This document shows positions 43,763 to 53,169 of a stretch of 64,000 nucleotides of DNA, in pieces. The notes below the pieces were generated by a model, which searched no databases, was not told the origin of the DNA, and saw nothing but the letters and a program-made list of their open reading frames with translations. The stretch is from positions 1 through 64,000 of the forward strand of contig NZ_VTAV01000012.1 of assembly GCF_008180195.1 (NCBI RefSeq). The letters are read 5' to 3'. Numbering within the stretch: the first letter of the stretch is position 1; every line of letters starts with the position of its first letter. Source of the DNA: Sphingobacterium phlebotomi (GTDB lineage Bacteria; Bacteroidota; Bacteroidia; Sphingobacteriales; Sphingobacteriaceae). A program made the position numbers and the translations under genes.

Positions 43763-44323
43763 TTATTTTACGCGCTCGATATAATCTCCCGTACGTGTAT
43801 CCACTTTCACTTTATCTCCTTGGTTGATAAATAAAGGTACACGAATCTCGACCCCTGTCTCGACTGTTGCATTTTTCAAGGCGTTTGTCGATGTGTCACC
43901 TTTCACGGCAGGCTCCGTATAAGTTATCTCCAATTCTACAGATGCCGGTAGGCTTGCCATAATAGGCTCATCGCTTTCAAACGCAACCAATACATTCATA
44001 CCCTCTTTCAAAAATCGCGCCGCATCGCCAAACAAGGCTTTTGGAATATTGAATTGCTCGTATGTATTGTTATCCATGACAACGAAGAAATCCGCGTCAT
44101 CATATAAATATTGATAATCATTTGTTTCTACACGGGCAATCTCTACCTCTTCGTCTGTCCTAAAACGATATTCTACCAACTTTCCTGTCCGCACATTACG
44201 CATTCTCGCTTGATAAAATGCGCGCAAATTTCCCGGTGTACGGTGGATATATTCTTCCACAGTAACTAGCTCTCCATTAAAACGAAGTATATTCCCTGAT
44301 TTTACCTCAGATGCTTTTGACAT
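43763..44323 (-). CDS. efp: Translation elongation factor P
   Basis: 186 aa. Relieves ribosome stalling at proline runs. N-terminal KSGNILRFNGELVTVEEYIHRTPGNLRAFYQARMRN: the loop tip RTPGNLRA carries an Arg at the usual Lys34/Arg32 region. OB folds follow, ending in DTRTGDYIERVK. Last gene of the lpx cluster. Confidence 0.97.
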   Translation of the reverse strand: MSKASEVKSGNILRFNGELVTVEEYIHRTPGNLRAFYQARMRNVRTGKLVEYRFRTDEEVEIARVETNDYQYLYDDADFFVVMDNNTYEQFNIPKALFGDAARFLKEGMNVLVAFESDEPIMASLPASVELEITYTEPAVKGDTSTNALKNATVETGVEIRVPLFINQGDKVKVDTRTGDYIERVK

Positions 44324-44371
44324 AACAATCTATTTGAGTTTAGTGTAACAAAAGTACGAAATATCCACTTC

Positions 44372-45016
44372 TTATAAAAACGATAATTTTTCCCCCTTAT
44401 AGGAAGTTATATTTATTTGCTCATCACAAAAGGCATATTCTTTTTCTTGGTTGGAACCTATTATCAATATCCGATCGGTTCCGATAGTGCGCTCTATCAA
44501 AGATAGGTACCAATCTTCTCCTGCAGTATCCAAATTGCTCATAGGCTCATCAAGCAGCACCATGTTACTGGATGAACAGCAGGCCAATGTCAGCTTAACA
44601 CGCTGTTTCATTCCCGAAGAGAAAAAACGAATTTCTTTATCTAAGGCTTTTTCTAAATGCAATATCCTAACGACTTCACCCAAATCAAACCCAGATAGGT
44701 AGGATTTGAATTTAAAATGAAATGAAATCAGCTCCCTCAGTGTAAACTCTTCAATCAGTTCCATATAAGGAGCTGCGACCGTCAACTGTTGATAAACACC
44801 TTCTGTTAGTATGCGTTGAGTAGATATATTTTCGTAGACGATTTCCCCCTCACTTGGTGCAAGACTTCCGGAAATCACTTTCAACAAAGTAGATTTGCCC
44901 GAACCATTTGGCCCCAGTATTGCATATTTCTTGCCAAATGAAAAGGTATAATCCATATGGCGAAAAATCCATTCTTTATTATACCGTCTACCTAAATTTT
45001 GTAAAGTTACAATCAA
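44372..45016 (-). CDS. ABC transporter ATP-binding protein (lipid A cluster)
   Basis: 214 aa single ATPase domain. Walker A GPNGSGKSTLLK, signature FFSSGMKQRVKL, Walker B MVLLDEPMSNLD. Start is probably TTG 45016, because the first strand (IVTLQNLGRRYNKEWIF) belongs to the fold. No permease adjacent. Located between lpxA and efp, an arrangement I recall as conserved in Bacteroidota; the transported substrate is unknown. Confidence 0.85.
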   Translation of the reverse strand: MIVTLQNLGRRYNKEWIFRHMDYTFSFGKKYAILGPNGSGKSTLLKVISGSLAPSEGEIVYENISTQRILTEGVYQQLTVAAPYMELIEEFTLRELISFHFKFKSYLSGFDLGEVVRILHLEKALDKEIRFFSSGMKQRVKLTLACCSSSNMVLLDEPMSNLDTAGEDWYLSLIERTIGTDRILIIGSNQEKEYAFCDEQINITSYKGEKLSFL

Positions 45017-45026
45017 TAAGCTTTTT

Positions 45027-45824
45027 TTAAAGTGTCGAGGTTCTCCCCTGATTAAAACCCTTAATTACGCCGCGATTGGAATTACGGACAAAGGAAAGTA
45101 TTTCATCTCTTAATTCTGTCGGCGCAAATTCTGCTTCTACCAAATCGAGTGCTTTGGTCAGATTGCGGTGCTGGACGAACAATACCCGGTAGATATCCTG
45201 GATTTCTGTAATCTCTTCCGTACTAAATCCTCTGCGACGCAATCCAACAGAATTGATACCTGCATAAGCAATAGGCTCCCTGGCCGCTTTGATAAATGGT
45301 GGAACATCTTTTCTCACCAGCGTTCCGCCCGTCACAAAGGCATGCGACCCGATTTTACAGAATTGATGAACAGCGACCATACCTGCAAGAACAACATAGT
45401 CTCCAACGGTGATGTGTCCCGCCAGTGTACTGGAGTTGGAGAAGATACAATTATCTCCTACGAAACAATCGTGAGCAATATGGCTATAGGCCTGAATAAG
45501 ACAATTTTTTCCAATGACGGTCTTATACCTATCTTTTGTACCTCGATTAATGGTTACACATTCCCGAATCGTGGTATTGTCGCCAATCTCCGCAGTCGTA
45601 ATCTCACCTTCAAATTTTAAATCTTGTGGCTCGCCCGAGATAACAGACCCTGGGAAGATACGACAGTTTTTTCCAATACGGGCTCCATTCATGATGGTAA
45701 CATTGGACCCGATCCAAGTTCCCTCTCCAATTTCTACATCCCGATGAATGGTGGAGAATGGTTCTACTACCACGTTTTGTGCTATTTTAGCCTCTGGATG
45801 TATGTATGATAACGGTTGTATCAT
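45027..45824 (-). CDS. lpxA: UDP-N-acetylglucosamine acyltransferase
   Basis: 265 aa left-handed beta-helix enzyme, first step of lipid A synthesis. Hexapeptide repeats run from residue 8 to about 190 (IHPEAKIAQNVVVEPF, GDNTTIRECVTINRGT); catalytic His lies in QAYSHIAHDCFVGDN, and GINSVGLRRRGFS marks the start of the C-terminal helices. One base separates it from lpxC/fabZ. Confidence 0.98.
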   Translation of the reverse strand: MIQPLSYIHPEAKIAQNVVVEPFSTIHRDVEIGEGTWIGSNVTIMNGARIGKNCRIFPGSVISGEPQDLKFEGEITTAEIGDNTTIRECVTINRGTKDRYKTVIGKNCLIQAYSHIAHDCFVGDNCIFSNSSTLAGHITVGDYVVLAGMVAVHQFCKIGSHAFVTGGTLVRKDVPPFIKAAREPIAYAGINSVGLRRRGFSTEEITEIQDIYRVLFVQHRNLTKALDLVEAEFAPTELRDEILSFVRNSNRGVIKGFNQGRTSTL

Positions 45825-45825
45825 G

Positions 45826-47223
45826 CTAATTACCTTTTACTTTTACAATTTGAGCCATAAGCTCTGCTTCACTTACTACCTTGTCACCTACCATGCCTAC
45901 GCCCTTCATTCTGGCTATTCCGCGACGAATAGGTTCGAGCAACTCGCAGCTGAAAATAATCGTATCACCGGGAGTCACTTGATTCTTAAAACGGGCATTT
46001 TCTATTTTTAGGAACAGTGTAAGCCAATTTTCTGGATCAGGAACTGTATTTAAGACTAAAATCCCCCCTGTTTGTGCCATTGCTTCAATCTGTAATACCC
46101 CTGGAAATACCGGTGCTTCCGGAAAATGTCCCATAAAAATATCTTCATTCATCGTAACATTTTTTAATCCTACGACGTGTGTTTCCGATAATTCCAGAAT
46201 TTTATCGACCATTAACATTGGCTGACGATGCGGTAAAATTTTCATTATTTGTACCGTGTCATAAACAGGTGTCATGTTCGGATCGTAAATTTTTATGTTT
46301 TTACGATTCTTATCATTTTTAATTTGTGCTTTTATTTTCTTCGCGAAAGCCGCATTTGCAGCATGCCCTGGGCGGGCTGCCATAATATGCCCTTTAAGCG
46401 GGCGCCCTACTAACGCCAAATCACCAATCATATCCAGCAATTTATGTCGTGCTGGTTCATTTTGATAACGTAATTGAATATTATCCAAGATGCCCTCACT
46501 GGCAACTTCCACCGTTTTATTAAATAAACCAGATAGCTTGTCCAACTCTTCCTTACTCACCTCTTTATCCACAATAACGATGGCGTTGGATAGATCTCCT
46601 CCCTTGATTAAGTTATGGTTGACCAGGCTTTCCAATTCATGTAAGAAGCAGAATGTCCTTGAACCGGAAATTTCATTTTTAAATTCCGTAATATTACTGA
46701 TAGATGCATGTTGGCTTCCCAATACAGGCGAATTAAAGTCGATCATACAAGTCAAGCGGTAACCATCCAACGGCATCGCTATGATTTCGACTTTTCTATC
46801 CTTGTCCACATAAACAATATTATCCTGAATTTCATAATAGTCTCGATCTGCTTCTTGATCGATAAAGCCAGCTTCCACTAACTTCTCTACAAAAATTCTG
46901 GAGCTACCGTCTAAAATGGGAACTTCCGGACCATCTATTTCGATTAGAACGTTATCAATTTGAAGGCCGACCAACGCAGCCATCAAGTGTTCAATAGTAC
47001 TGATCGATGCTCCATTTTGGGAAATGGTCGTACCACGTGATGTATCGGATACATTATCTGCATCAACGGCCACGATAGGCCCTCCCTCCAAATCAACCCT
47101 TTTAAATTTATACCAATGAAATTCCGGCGCAGGTTTAATCTTCATGTTCACAGCTTTCCCCGTGTGCAATCCAATCCCTGAAATCGATATTTCAGATTGT
47201 ATCGTCCTCTGTTTTACATTCAT
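45826..47223 (-). CDS. lpxC/fabZ: Bifunctional UDP-3-O-acyl-GlcNAc deacetylase / 3-hydroxyacyl-ACP dehydratase
   Basis: 465 aa from ATG 47223 (MNVKQRTIQSEISISGIGLHTGK). The N-terminal 300 residues are LpxC, zinc deacetylase (STIEHLMAAL with zinc His, and HKLLDMIGDLALVG); the C-terminal 150 are FabZ (ILPHRQPMLMVDKI, FMGHFPEAPVFPGVLQIEAMAQ with the catalytic His and Glu). The fusion is a known Bacteroidota feature, joining lipid A and fatty acid synthesis in one chain. lpxD lies 23 nt upstream. Confidence 0.98.
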   Translation of the reverse strand: MNVKQRTIQSEISISGIGLHTGKAVNMKIKPAPEFHWYKFKRVDLEGGPIVAVDADNVSDTSRGTTISQNGASISTIEHLMAALVGLQIDNVLIEIDGPEVPILDGSSRIFVEKLVEAGFIDQEADRDYYEIQDNIVYVDKDRKVEIIAMPLDGYRLTCMIDFNSPVLGSQHASISNITEFKNEISGSRTFCFLHELESLVNHNLIKGGDLSNAIVIVDKEVSKEELDKLSGLFNKTVEVASEGILDNIQLRYQNEPARHKLLDMIGDLALVGRPLKGHIMAARPGHAANAAFAKKIKAQIKNDKNRKNIKIYDPNMTPVYDTVQIMKILPHRQPMLMVDKILELSETHVVGLKNVTMNEDIFMGHFPEAPVFPGVLQIEAMAQTGGILVLNTVPDPENWLTLFLKIENARFKNQVTPGDTIIFSCELLEPIRRGIARMKGVGMVGDKVVSEAELMAQIVKVKGN

Positions 47224-47246
47224 ATCTAACATTCTAATTAGCAAAT

Positions 47247-48290
47247 TTATCGAGTTTCGTTATAGAGTTCTTTAAGACGGGCTTCCAGTTCAGCAATACG
47301 TTGCTCCAGTGCGGGCAACTTACTGTATATAACCTGCGAACGTAAGTTCCTGCTATAGGGCATAGCAGGACTCCCTCCCCATTTCTTATTTTCTTGGTCA
47401 ATAGATCTATTAACGCCCGATTGGGCTTGAATTTGTGATCCCGTTGCTACTTGAATATGGCCCACGACTCCTACTTGTCCACCTAAGACTACATTCTCTC
47501 CAATTTTCGTACTTCCCGAAATACCTGTTTGGGCTGCTGCTACCGTATTGGCACCGATCTCTACGTTATGGGCTATTTGTATAAGGTTATCCAATTTCAC
47601 TCCTGTACGAATGGTCGTAGAACCAAGCGTAGCACGATCTATTACCGTATTAGCGCCTATCTCTACTTGGTCTTCAATGACTACATTGCCAATCTGAGGC
47701 ACTTTTCTATACGTACCATCTTTTTGTGGTGCAAAACCAAATCCATCACTACCTACTATCACACCACTGTGAAGTACCACACTATCTCCGATTTTACTAT
47801 CGTGATAAATCCTAACTCCTGGATAAATTACAGTATTATCTCCAATGGCAACGCCATCTCCAATATATACTTGCGGATATATCTTCACCTTGTTGCCGAT
47901 TACAACATCTCGTCCGATATAGGAAAAAGCGCCTAAATATAGCTCTTGCCCTATACGTGCCGATTCATGGATGAAAGAAGGCTCTTCGATTCCGCTCCGT
48001 TCGTTACGCAATTGGTCATAGATACGCAAAAGCTCTGAAAAAGCGGAGTATGCGTCTTTTACACGGATTAGACTAACCTCGACAGGTTTTATCAACTGCA
48101 AGTCCTGATTGACGATAACGACAGACGCTTTCGTTTCATAAAGGAAATGCTCGTATTTTGGGTTTGATAGGAAGGCCAACGCCCCCTCTTCGCCCTCTTC
48201 AATCTTAGCCAATTGATTTACAAGAACATCGGGATTGCCTTCAACGTATCCGTTCAATAATGTTGCTATTTGATTTGCAGTAAATTGCAT
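47247..48290 (-). CDS. lpxD: UDP-3-O-(3-hydroxyacyl)glucosamine N-acyltransferase
   Basis: 347 aa. N-terminal uridine-binding domain (GEEGALAFLSNPKYEHFLYET), then a left-handed beta-helix (about 105-315) with VVLHSGVIVGSDGFGFA, TVIDRATLGSTTI and LIQIAHNVEIGANT containing the catalytic His. The C-terminal helix is a short coiled coil. Third acyl-transfer step in lipid A synthesis. Confidence 0.98.
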   Translation of the reverse strand: MQFTANQIATLLNGYVEGNPDVLVNQLAKIEEGEEGALAFLSNPKYEHFLYETKASVVIVNQDLQLIKPVEVSLIRVKDAYSAFSELLRIYDQLRNERSGIEEPSFIHESARIGQELYLGAFSYIGRDVVIGNKVKIYPQVYIGDGVAIGDNTVIYPGVRIYHDSKIGDSVVLHSGVIVGSDGFGFAPQKDGTYRKVPQIGNVVIEDQVEIGANTVIDRATLGSTTIRTGVKLDNLIQIAHNVEIGANTVAAAQTGISGSTKIGENVVLGGQVGVVGHIQVATGSQIQAQSGVNRSIDQENKKWGGSPAMPYSRNLRSQVIYSKLPALEQRIAELEARLKELYNETR

Positions 48291-48320
48291 CTTACAAATG
48301 TATACTTTTTCTTAATAATT

Positions 48321-49577
48321 TTACGAGAAATTATTACCCTCATCCAGCGGATGCCCTATTTCCTTCGGATAGGAAATGGCAAACTTAACTACGCGCTTTG
48401 CCAATGCTTCTAAATTAGAAACGTCAGAGGCTTCCGTAATATCCTGAACACAACCTCTGTTGTTGATAATTTTAATATTATTATGTTGTATGTCATAAGC
48501 ACTGTTTTGAATAACTTGTGTATACACGAAGTAGTCAATTTCGCTGTCTTCCAAATCAAAATGAGCTTTCACTTTTCCCCGTACCAAATCTACTTCCGTT
48601 TCCAAAAAAGGCGTATTTCTAAGTTCTGTACGTGGAAGGTCTCTATTCATCAATTTCCGACAAAGTGTGCGCAATATTTCGTCTTTCTCATTTACCCATT
48701 CTTTCAAAGCCGACATAATATCTGTATCGTCTAAGCGCGTAAACCATTCTAAATGACGAGGATCTTCTAAGAAATTATGATGATTAATTTTATTTGTCAA
48801 AAAATGGCGCAATGCCGTTGTCGCAAATAAGGTGTGTCCCTCTGTCGCCAGCTCCTTAGCACGATACAGAATCTTAATAAGCATCTGTTCTGCACTGATG
48901 ACGGTTTTATGTAAATAAACTTGCCAATACATCAGGCGGCGGGCGATCAAGAATTTTTCCACAGAATAGATTCCCTTTGCTTCCACGACCAACTCACCCT
49001 GTTCAACATTGAGCATCGTAATGATGCGGTCAAAAGAAATAACGCCTTCCGAGACGCCTGTAAAAAAGCTATCCCGGTTGAGATAATCCATACGATCCAT
49101 ATCCAGTTGACTGGAAACTAGTTGATGAAAAAATTTTCTGGGATACTGATCGTTAAAAATAGTAATTGCTAAAGACAACCCGCCATCAAATTCTTCGTTC
49201 AGTTTGTCCATCAATAACAACGAAAGCATTTCATGAGATACACCTTCAATAAGCGTATGTTCTAACGAATGTGAAAAAGGGCCATGGCCAATATCGTGCA
49301 ACAATATCGCAATCAGCACAGCCTCTTCCTCGTCGGAGCTGATGGGGACATTTTTATTACGAAGTGTATCAATGGCTAATGACATGAGATGCATCGCACC
49401 AATGACATGTTGAAACCGCGTGTGAAGTGCCCCGGGATACACCAAATGCGTCATGCTCACTTGTTTGATAAAACGCAGCCTTTGCAGGTATGAATGTTGA
49501 ATAAGGTCGAAAATAAAGGCCGACGGAATAGTGACAAATCCGTAGACAGGGTCGTTAATTATCTTTTTCTTATTCAA
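48321..49577 (-). CDS. HD-domain phosphohydrolase (dNTPase-like)
   Basis: 418 aa. HD metal site: HTRFQHVIGAMHL, LLHDIGHGPFSHSLEH, and a later SSQLDMDRMDYLNRDSF. This matches the SAMHD1/YdhJ-like group; nucleotide hydrolysis is expected, the substrate not determined. Start is TTG 49577, since MNKKKIINDPVYGFVTIP is the normal N-terminus. First gene of the lpx cluster, 30 nt before lpxD. Confidence 0.93.
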   Translation of the reverse strand: MNKKKIINDPVYGFVTIPSAFIFDLIQHSYLQRLRFIKQVSMTHLVYPGALHTRFQHVIGAMHLMSLAIDTLRNKNVPISSDEEEAVLIAILLHDIGHGPFSHSLEHTLIEGVSHEMLSLLLMDKLNEEFDGGLSLAITIFNDQYPRKFFHQLVSSQLDMDRMDYLNRDSFFTGVSEGVISFDRIITMLNVEQGELVVEAKGIYSVEKFLIARRLMYWQVYLHKTVISAEQMLIKILYRAKELATEGHTLFATTALRHFLTNKINHHNFLEDPRHLEWFTRLDDTDIMSALKEWVNEKDEILRTLCRKLMNRDLPRTELRNTPFLETEVDLVRGKVKAHFDLEDSEIDYFVYTQVIQNSAYDIQHNNIKIINNRGCVQDITEASDVSNLEALAKRVVKFAISYPKEIGHPLDEGNNFS

Positions 49578-49667
49578 CTTTACGCTATGATGTTAATTAT
49601 TATCATTAAATTTGAGACACGAACGAGAGCTTTCAACAGCACAACTACATTGTAGCCTCAAAGAGTT

Positions 49668-49695
49668 CAAAGGTAATTTATGTATGCGAGGACAA
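49668..49695 (-). promoter_or_regulatory. Candidate promoter for the HD-lpxD-lpxC/fabZ-lpxA-ABC-efp cluster
   Basis: Minus strand TTG (49693-49695), 17-bp spacer, TACCTTTG (49668-49675, an exact TAnnTTTG), with about 85 nt of leader before the HD gene. The spacer is at the short end. Confidence 0.5.
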
Positions 49696-49818
49696 GCTCT
49701 TTCTACTTCGACATAGCAGTTCATCTCTCTTTCTTTTGCCGTTGGTGCTTAAGCGCTTTCGGGTGTCTAAATTAAACGCAAAGATAAGGAGAATGAAGTT
49801 AATTAATGTTAAAAATAA

Positions 49819-51375
49819 ATGATACAGAAGATACATATATTGTGGGCCGATGACGAAATTGAGTTTTTGAGGCCACATATCCTATTATTGGAAGAAAGAG
49901 GCTACCGGGTCAAAACCGTTAATAACGGTAACGATGCGGTGGATGCTTTTCAGAATGAACCTTTTGATTTGGTTTTTCTCGACGAGAACATGCCAGGTAA
50001 AACGGGTCTGGAAACGCTTGCCATATTGAAAACCATCAACCCTGCCATTCCTACGGTATTGGTAACAAAGAATGAGGAGGAACATCTGATGGAAGATGCG
50101 ATAGGTTCCAAGATTGATGATTATCTAATAAAACCTGTCAACCCCAAACAAATCCTCTTGACGATAAAAAAGTTCACTGAAAATAAACGTCTGGTCAGTG
50201 AAAAAACCTCCATGGCTTACCAGCAGGAATTCCGGAACCTAGGAATGACCATTAATGATGACCTAAATTATAAACAGTGGATAGAGGCTTATCGTAAACT
50301 GATCTATTGGGAGCTTTCCTTGCAAAAGTTGGAAGATGCCGGCATGCACGAGATTCTTACGATGCAAAAGGCAGATGCCAATACACTTTTCTCTAAGTTT
50401 ATAGAAAAGAATTATCTGAATTGGATACAAAATAAGGAAGAAGGACCAATTTTGTCACATCAGCTATTTAAAAACAAGGTATTTCCACAGCTTGACAAGG
50501 AACGTCCTACTTTTTTCTTCTTGATTGATAACTTGCGGTATGACCAATGGAAGGTAATAAACGAAGCCATAACAGATTATTATCGATTAGAGGAGGAAGA
50601 CGCCTACTACAGCATCTTACCTACAGCCACCCAATATGCAAGAAACGCTATTTTCAGTGGCTTAACACCGTTGGAAATGGAAAAAAGATTTCCCGATCTT
50701 TGGCAAAACGATGATGATGAGGGAGGTAAAAATTTATATGAAGATAAATTTTTAGCTGATCAAATCAGCCGCATCTACCGCCGAGATTTAAAACATTCGT
50801 ATCATAAAATAATCACGCTAAGCCAAGGTAGAGACGTTGTTGAATCGCTGAATAACCTCATGCAAAACGATTTAAATATTTTGGTTTACAACTTTGTTGA
50901 TATGCTTTCGCACGCACGAACAGATATGGCGATGATTCGAGAATTGGCAAATGATGAGAGGGCCTATCGTTCATTAACCTTATCCTGGTTTGAGCACTCT
51001 CCGTTATTAGAAGCTTTAAAGTGGCTTGCGCAGCGGAATGTACGTGTTATCATTACAACCGACCATGGCACTATACGGGTAAAGAAACCAAGTAAGATTA
51101 TTGGTGACAGAAATACAAATTCTAACTTGCGGTACAAACAAGGAAGAAATTTGAACTATAAAAACAAGGAGGTCTTTGTGATTAAAAACCCACAGGATGC
51201 ACAACTTCCCAAACTTCATGTGAGCTCTGCATTTGTGTTTGCCAAAGATGACTATTTCTTCGTTTACCCGAACAACTACAATCATTTTGTCAACTATTAC
51301 AACGAAACGTTTCAACACGGTGGGATCTCTTTGGAAGAGATGATTATCCCGTATGCAGTTTATACACCCAAATAA
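49819..51375 (+). CDS. porX: PorX response regulator with PglZ domain (type IX secretion control)
   Basis: 518 aa. Residues 1-120 are a receiver domain (ILWADDEIEFL, phosphoacceptor Asp55 in LVFLDENMPGKTG, and the Lys in DDYLIKPVNP). Residues about 200-510 form a PglZ/alkaline-phosphatase-like domain (FFFLIDNLRYDQW, RVIITTDHGTIRV). PorX is activated by PorY and regulates type IX secretion genes in Porphyromonas, with the sigma factor SigP as partner; it also cleaves oligoadenylate-type nucleotides in reported work. Divergent from the HD/lpx cluster. Confidence 0.96.
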   Translation: MIQKIHILWADDEIEFLRPHILLLEERGYRVKTVNNGNDAVDAFQNEPFDLVFLDENMPGKTGLETLAILKTINPAIPTVLVTKNEEEHLMEDAIGSKIDDYLIKPVNPKQILLTIKKFTENKRLVSEKTSMAYQQEFRNLGMTINDDLNYKQWIEAYRKLIYWELSLQKLEDAGMHEILTMQKADANTLFSKFIEKNYLNWIQNKEEGPILSHQLFKNKVFPQLDKERPTFFFLIDNLRYDQWKVINEAITDYYRLEEEDAYYSILPTATQYARNAIFSGLTPLEMEKRFPDLWQNDDDEGGKNLYEDKFLADQISRIYRRDLKHSYHKIITLSQGRDVVESLNNLMQNDLNILVYNFVDMLSHARTDMAMIRELANDERAYRSLTLSWFEHSPLLEALKWLAQRNVRVIITTDHGTIRVKKPSKIIGDRNTNSNLRYKQGRNLNYKNKEVFVIKNPQDAQLPKLHVSSAFVFAKDDYFFVYPNNYNHFVNYYNETFQHGGISLEEMIIPYAVYTPK

Positions 51376-51382
51376 TGCTTTT

Positions 51383-51793
51383 ATGACAATCACCGTAAAC
51401 AATCTTCAAGAATTGGACGCGGCGGCAAAAAAAATACTATCTGGTTTTCCAAACGATAGGATTTTTTTGCTTTGCGGCAACATGGGAGCTGGGAAGACAA
51501 CGCTGGTCAACTCGTTTTGCCGGGCTTTAGGCGTATCGGATAGTACGAGCAGCCCGACGTTCTCTATCGTTAATGAATATCGTTCTCCTCACGGCCCCAT
51601 ATATCATTTTGATTTCTATCGCTTAAAGCATGAAGAAGAGGCATTAGATATGGGTTACGAAGAATATTTTTATACAGATGCCTATTGTTTCGTAGAATGG
51701 CCGGAAAAAATCCCCAATCTCCTCCCGGAAGAATCCCGACAGATAACCATTACCGTGTCATCACCAAGCAGTAGGATCATTGTTGTAAAATAA
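51383..51793 (+). CDS. tsaE: tRNA threonylcarbamoyladenosine biosynthesis ATPase TsaE
   Basis: 136 aa from ATG 51383, 7 nt after porX; an earlier in-frame ATG would overlap porX. P-loop GNMGAGKTTLVNSF, then TSSPTFSIVNEYRSP, HFDFYRL and the FVEWPEKIPNLLP motif near the end. Required for t6A37 tRNA modification. In an operon with porX. Confidence 0.96.
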   Translation: MTITVNNLQELDAAAKKILSGFPNDRIFLLCGNMGAGKTTLVNSFCRALGVSDSTSSPTFSIVNEYRSPHGPIYHFDFYRLKHEEEALDMGYEEYFYTDAYCFVEWPEKIPNLLPEESRQITITVSSPSSRIIVVK

Positions 51794-51865
51794 TTTTCTT
51801 CTTCATGCAACCTTTCCGCGATCGCCATCGTCTTTTTAATAAAGACTAATCTGAAATTGGATAAC

Positions 51866-52402
51866 ATGAACTTAGATACCTTATGGAATGCCTGTCTAGC
51901 GGGAAACCGCAAAGCACAGTTTCAATTGTATCAAACTTTATCCGGTCGAATGTTTGGCGTTTGCCTACGTTATGCACAGCATGAATCGGAAGCAGAGGAA
52001 ATCCTCCAGGCGGGGTTCATCAAAGTGTTCACAAAAGGGCAGTTATTTGACAATAAAGGTTCATTAGAAGGCTGGATTCGCAAGATCATGGTCAACACAG
52101 CCATCGAACTACACCGAAATAAGAGCAGACATTCTTTTGAGTCACTTACGGATGATTATCCAGTGGTGGATAGTCGCTCGAGGAGCGACGAAAACCTACG
52201 GTATAAAGATCTGTTAACTATGGTAACAGAACTTCCTTTAGGTTACCGAACGGTCTTTAACTTATACGTGATTGAGGGTTACTCACATAAAGAGATTGCA
52301 CAAATGCTGTCCATTAGTGAAGGTAACTCTAAGTCACAGCTGTCTAGAGCACGGCAATGGCTTAAAGAGAAATTGATGAAAATTGAAAATATCGGGTTAT
52401 GA
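51866..52402 (+). CDS. ECF-type RNA polymerase sigma factor
   Basis: 178 aa from ATG 51866. Region 2 (LCRYAQHESEAEEILQAGFIKVFTK-type) and region 4 (YRTVFNLYVIEGYSHKEIAQMLSISEGNSKSQLSRARQWL) are clear. Its stop overlaps the next ATG (ATGA). Followed by a membrane protein and a beta-barrel, the common Bacteroidota ECF sigma operon. Close linkage to porX makes it a candidate SigP-like partner, which is inference. Confidence 0.95.
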   Translation: MNLDTLWNACLAGNRKAQFQLYQTLSGRMFGVCLRYAQHESEAEEILQAGFIKVFTKGQLFDNKGSLEGWIRKIMVNTAIELHRNKSRHSFESLTDDYPVVDSRSRSDENLRYKDLLTMVTELPLGYRTVFNLYVIEGYSHKEIAQMLSISEGNSKSQLSRARQWLKEKLMKIENIGL

Positions 52403-53163
52403 ACGATGAAGAACTAGACAAACTATTCAAGGAGCAACTGGAACATCATCCTGTTCCTCCAAGAAAGGACAATTGGCATCAAATTGAAAGCCAATTAGAT
52501 CAAGAAAAGGCTGTACCTGTCAGAAGACTAGGCTGGGTAAGTTATGCAGCAATCGCTATTGGGTGTCTCAGCCTGGTTGCATTATTATATAAGATTATAA
52601 CCCAACCTACGCCGGCACTTGACGTACCGATCATCGCACACAAGGAAATATCATCACCGCCGACAAGCACGGTGCAAGAATTATCCAAATCGATTCAAAC
52701 TGACATCCCTGTCGCAAAACATGCTGAGCAACTGAAGGAACAAGAAGTAGCGAAGACGGAAACGTTCGTACTAGAGGTTTCAGCTCCCGAACAAAAAAAT
52801 GATGTAAATGAACTTCTACCTCGAGTGGAAGAAAATCGTTTGGAGCTAGTGGAACTAAAACCTGCTGATCTTTCATTGCCTCTGACAGCCGGTCTTCATA
52901 TTGATGATAAAGCCCCGCAGGAGTATACTATTAGTATTCCACCTATCGCTCCGCTAATTGATAGCCCGGAAACAGAAGAAAGTATGTTAGCGTCCACTCG
53001 AAAACCAGCGGAAGGTATAGTACCTGGCATCTTGAACAGAATATCCGATGCGTTAAACCCTACTGATAATGCAACCTTTCAATTTAGCAAAGATGAAGAA
53101 GGATTTCTTCGTCTAGATATAGTCAATAGTTTAGTAAAAAACCGTAATAAAAAAAGAAGATAA
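52399..53163 (+). CDS. Membrane protein with cytoplasmic N-terminus, probable anti-sigma or scaffold
   Basis: 254 aa. A polar 45-residue N-terminus (MNDEELDKLFKEQLEHHPVPP), one transmembrane helix (about 49-68, YAAIAIGCLSLVALLY) and a Pro/Glu-rich periplasmic part of low complexity. This topology, with ATGA coupling to the sigma gene, fits an anti-sigma factor, but no zinc or ASD motif is present. Not a FecR type. Confidence 0.75.
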   Translation: MNDEELDKLFKEQLEHHPVPPRKDNWHQIESQLDQEKAVPVRRLGWVSYAAIAIGCLSLVALLYKIITQPTPALDVPIIAHKEISSPPTSTVQELSKSIQTDIPVAKHAEQLKEQEVAKTETFVLEVSAPEQKNDVNELLPRVEENRLELVELKPADLSLPLTAGLHIDDKAPQEYTISIPPIAPLIDSPETEESMLASTRKPAEGIVPGILNRISDALNPTDNATFQFSKDEEGFLRLDIVNSLVKNRNKKRR

Positions 53164-53169
53164 TTCATT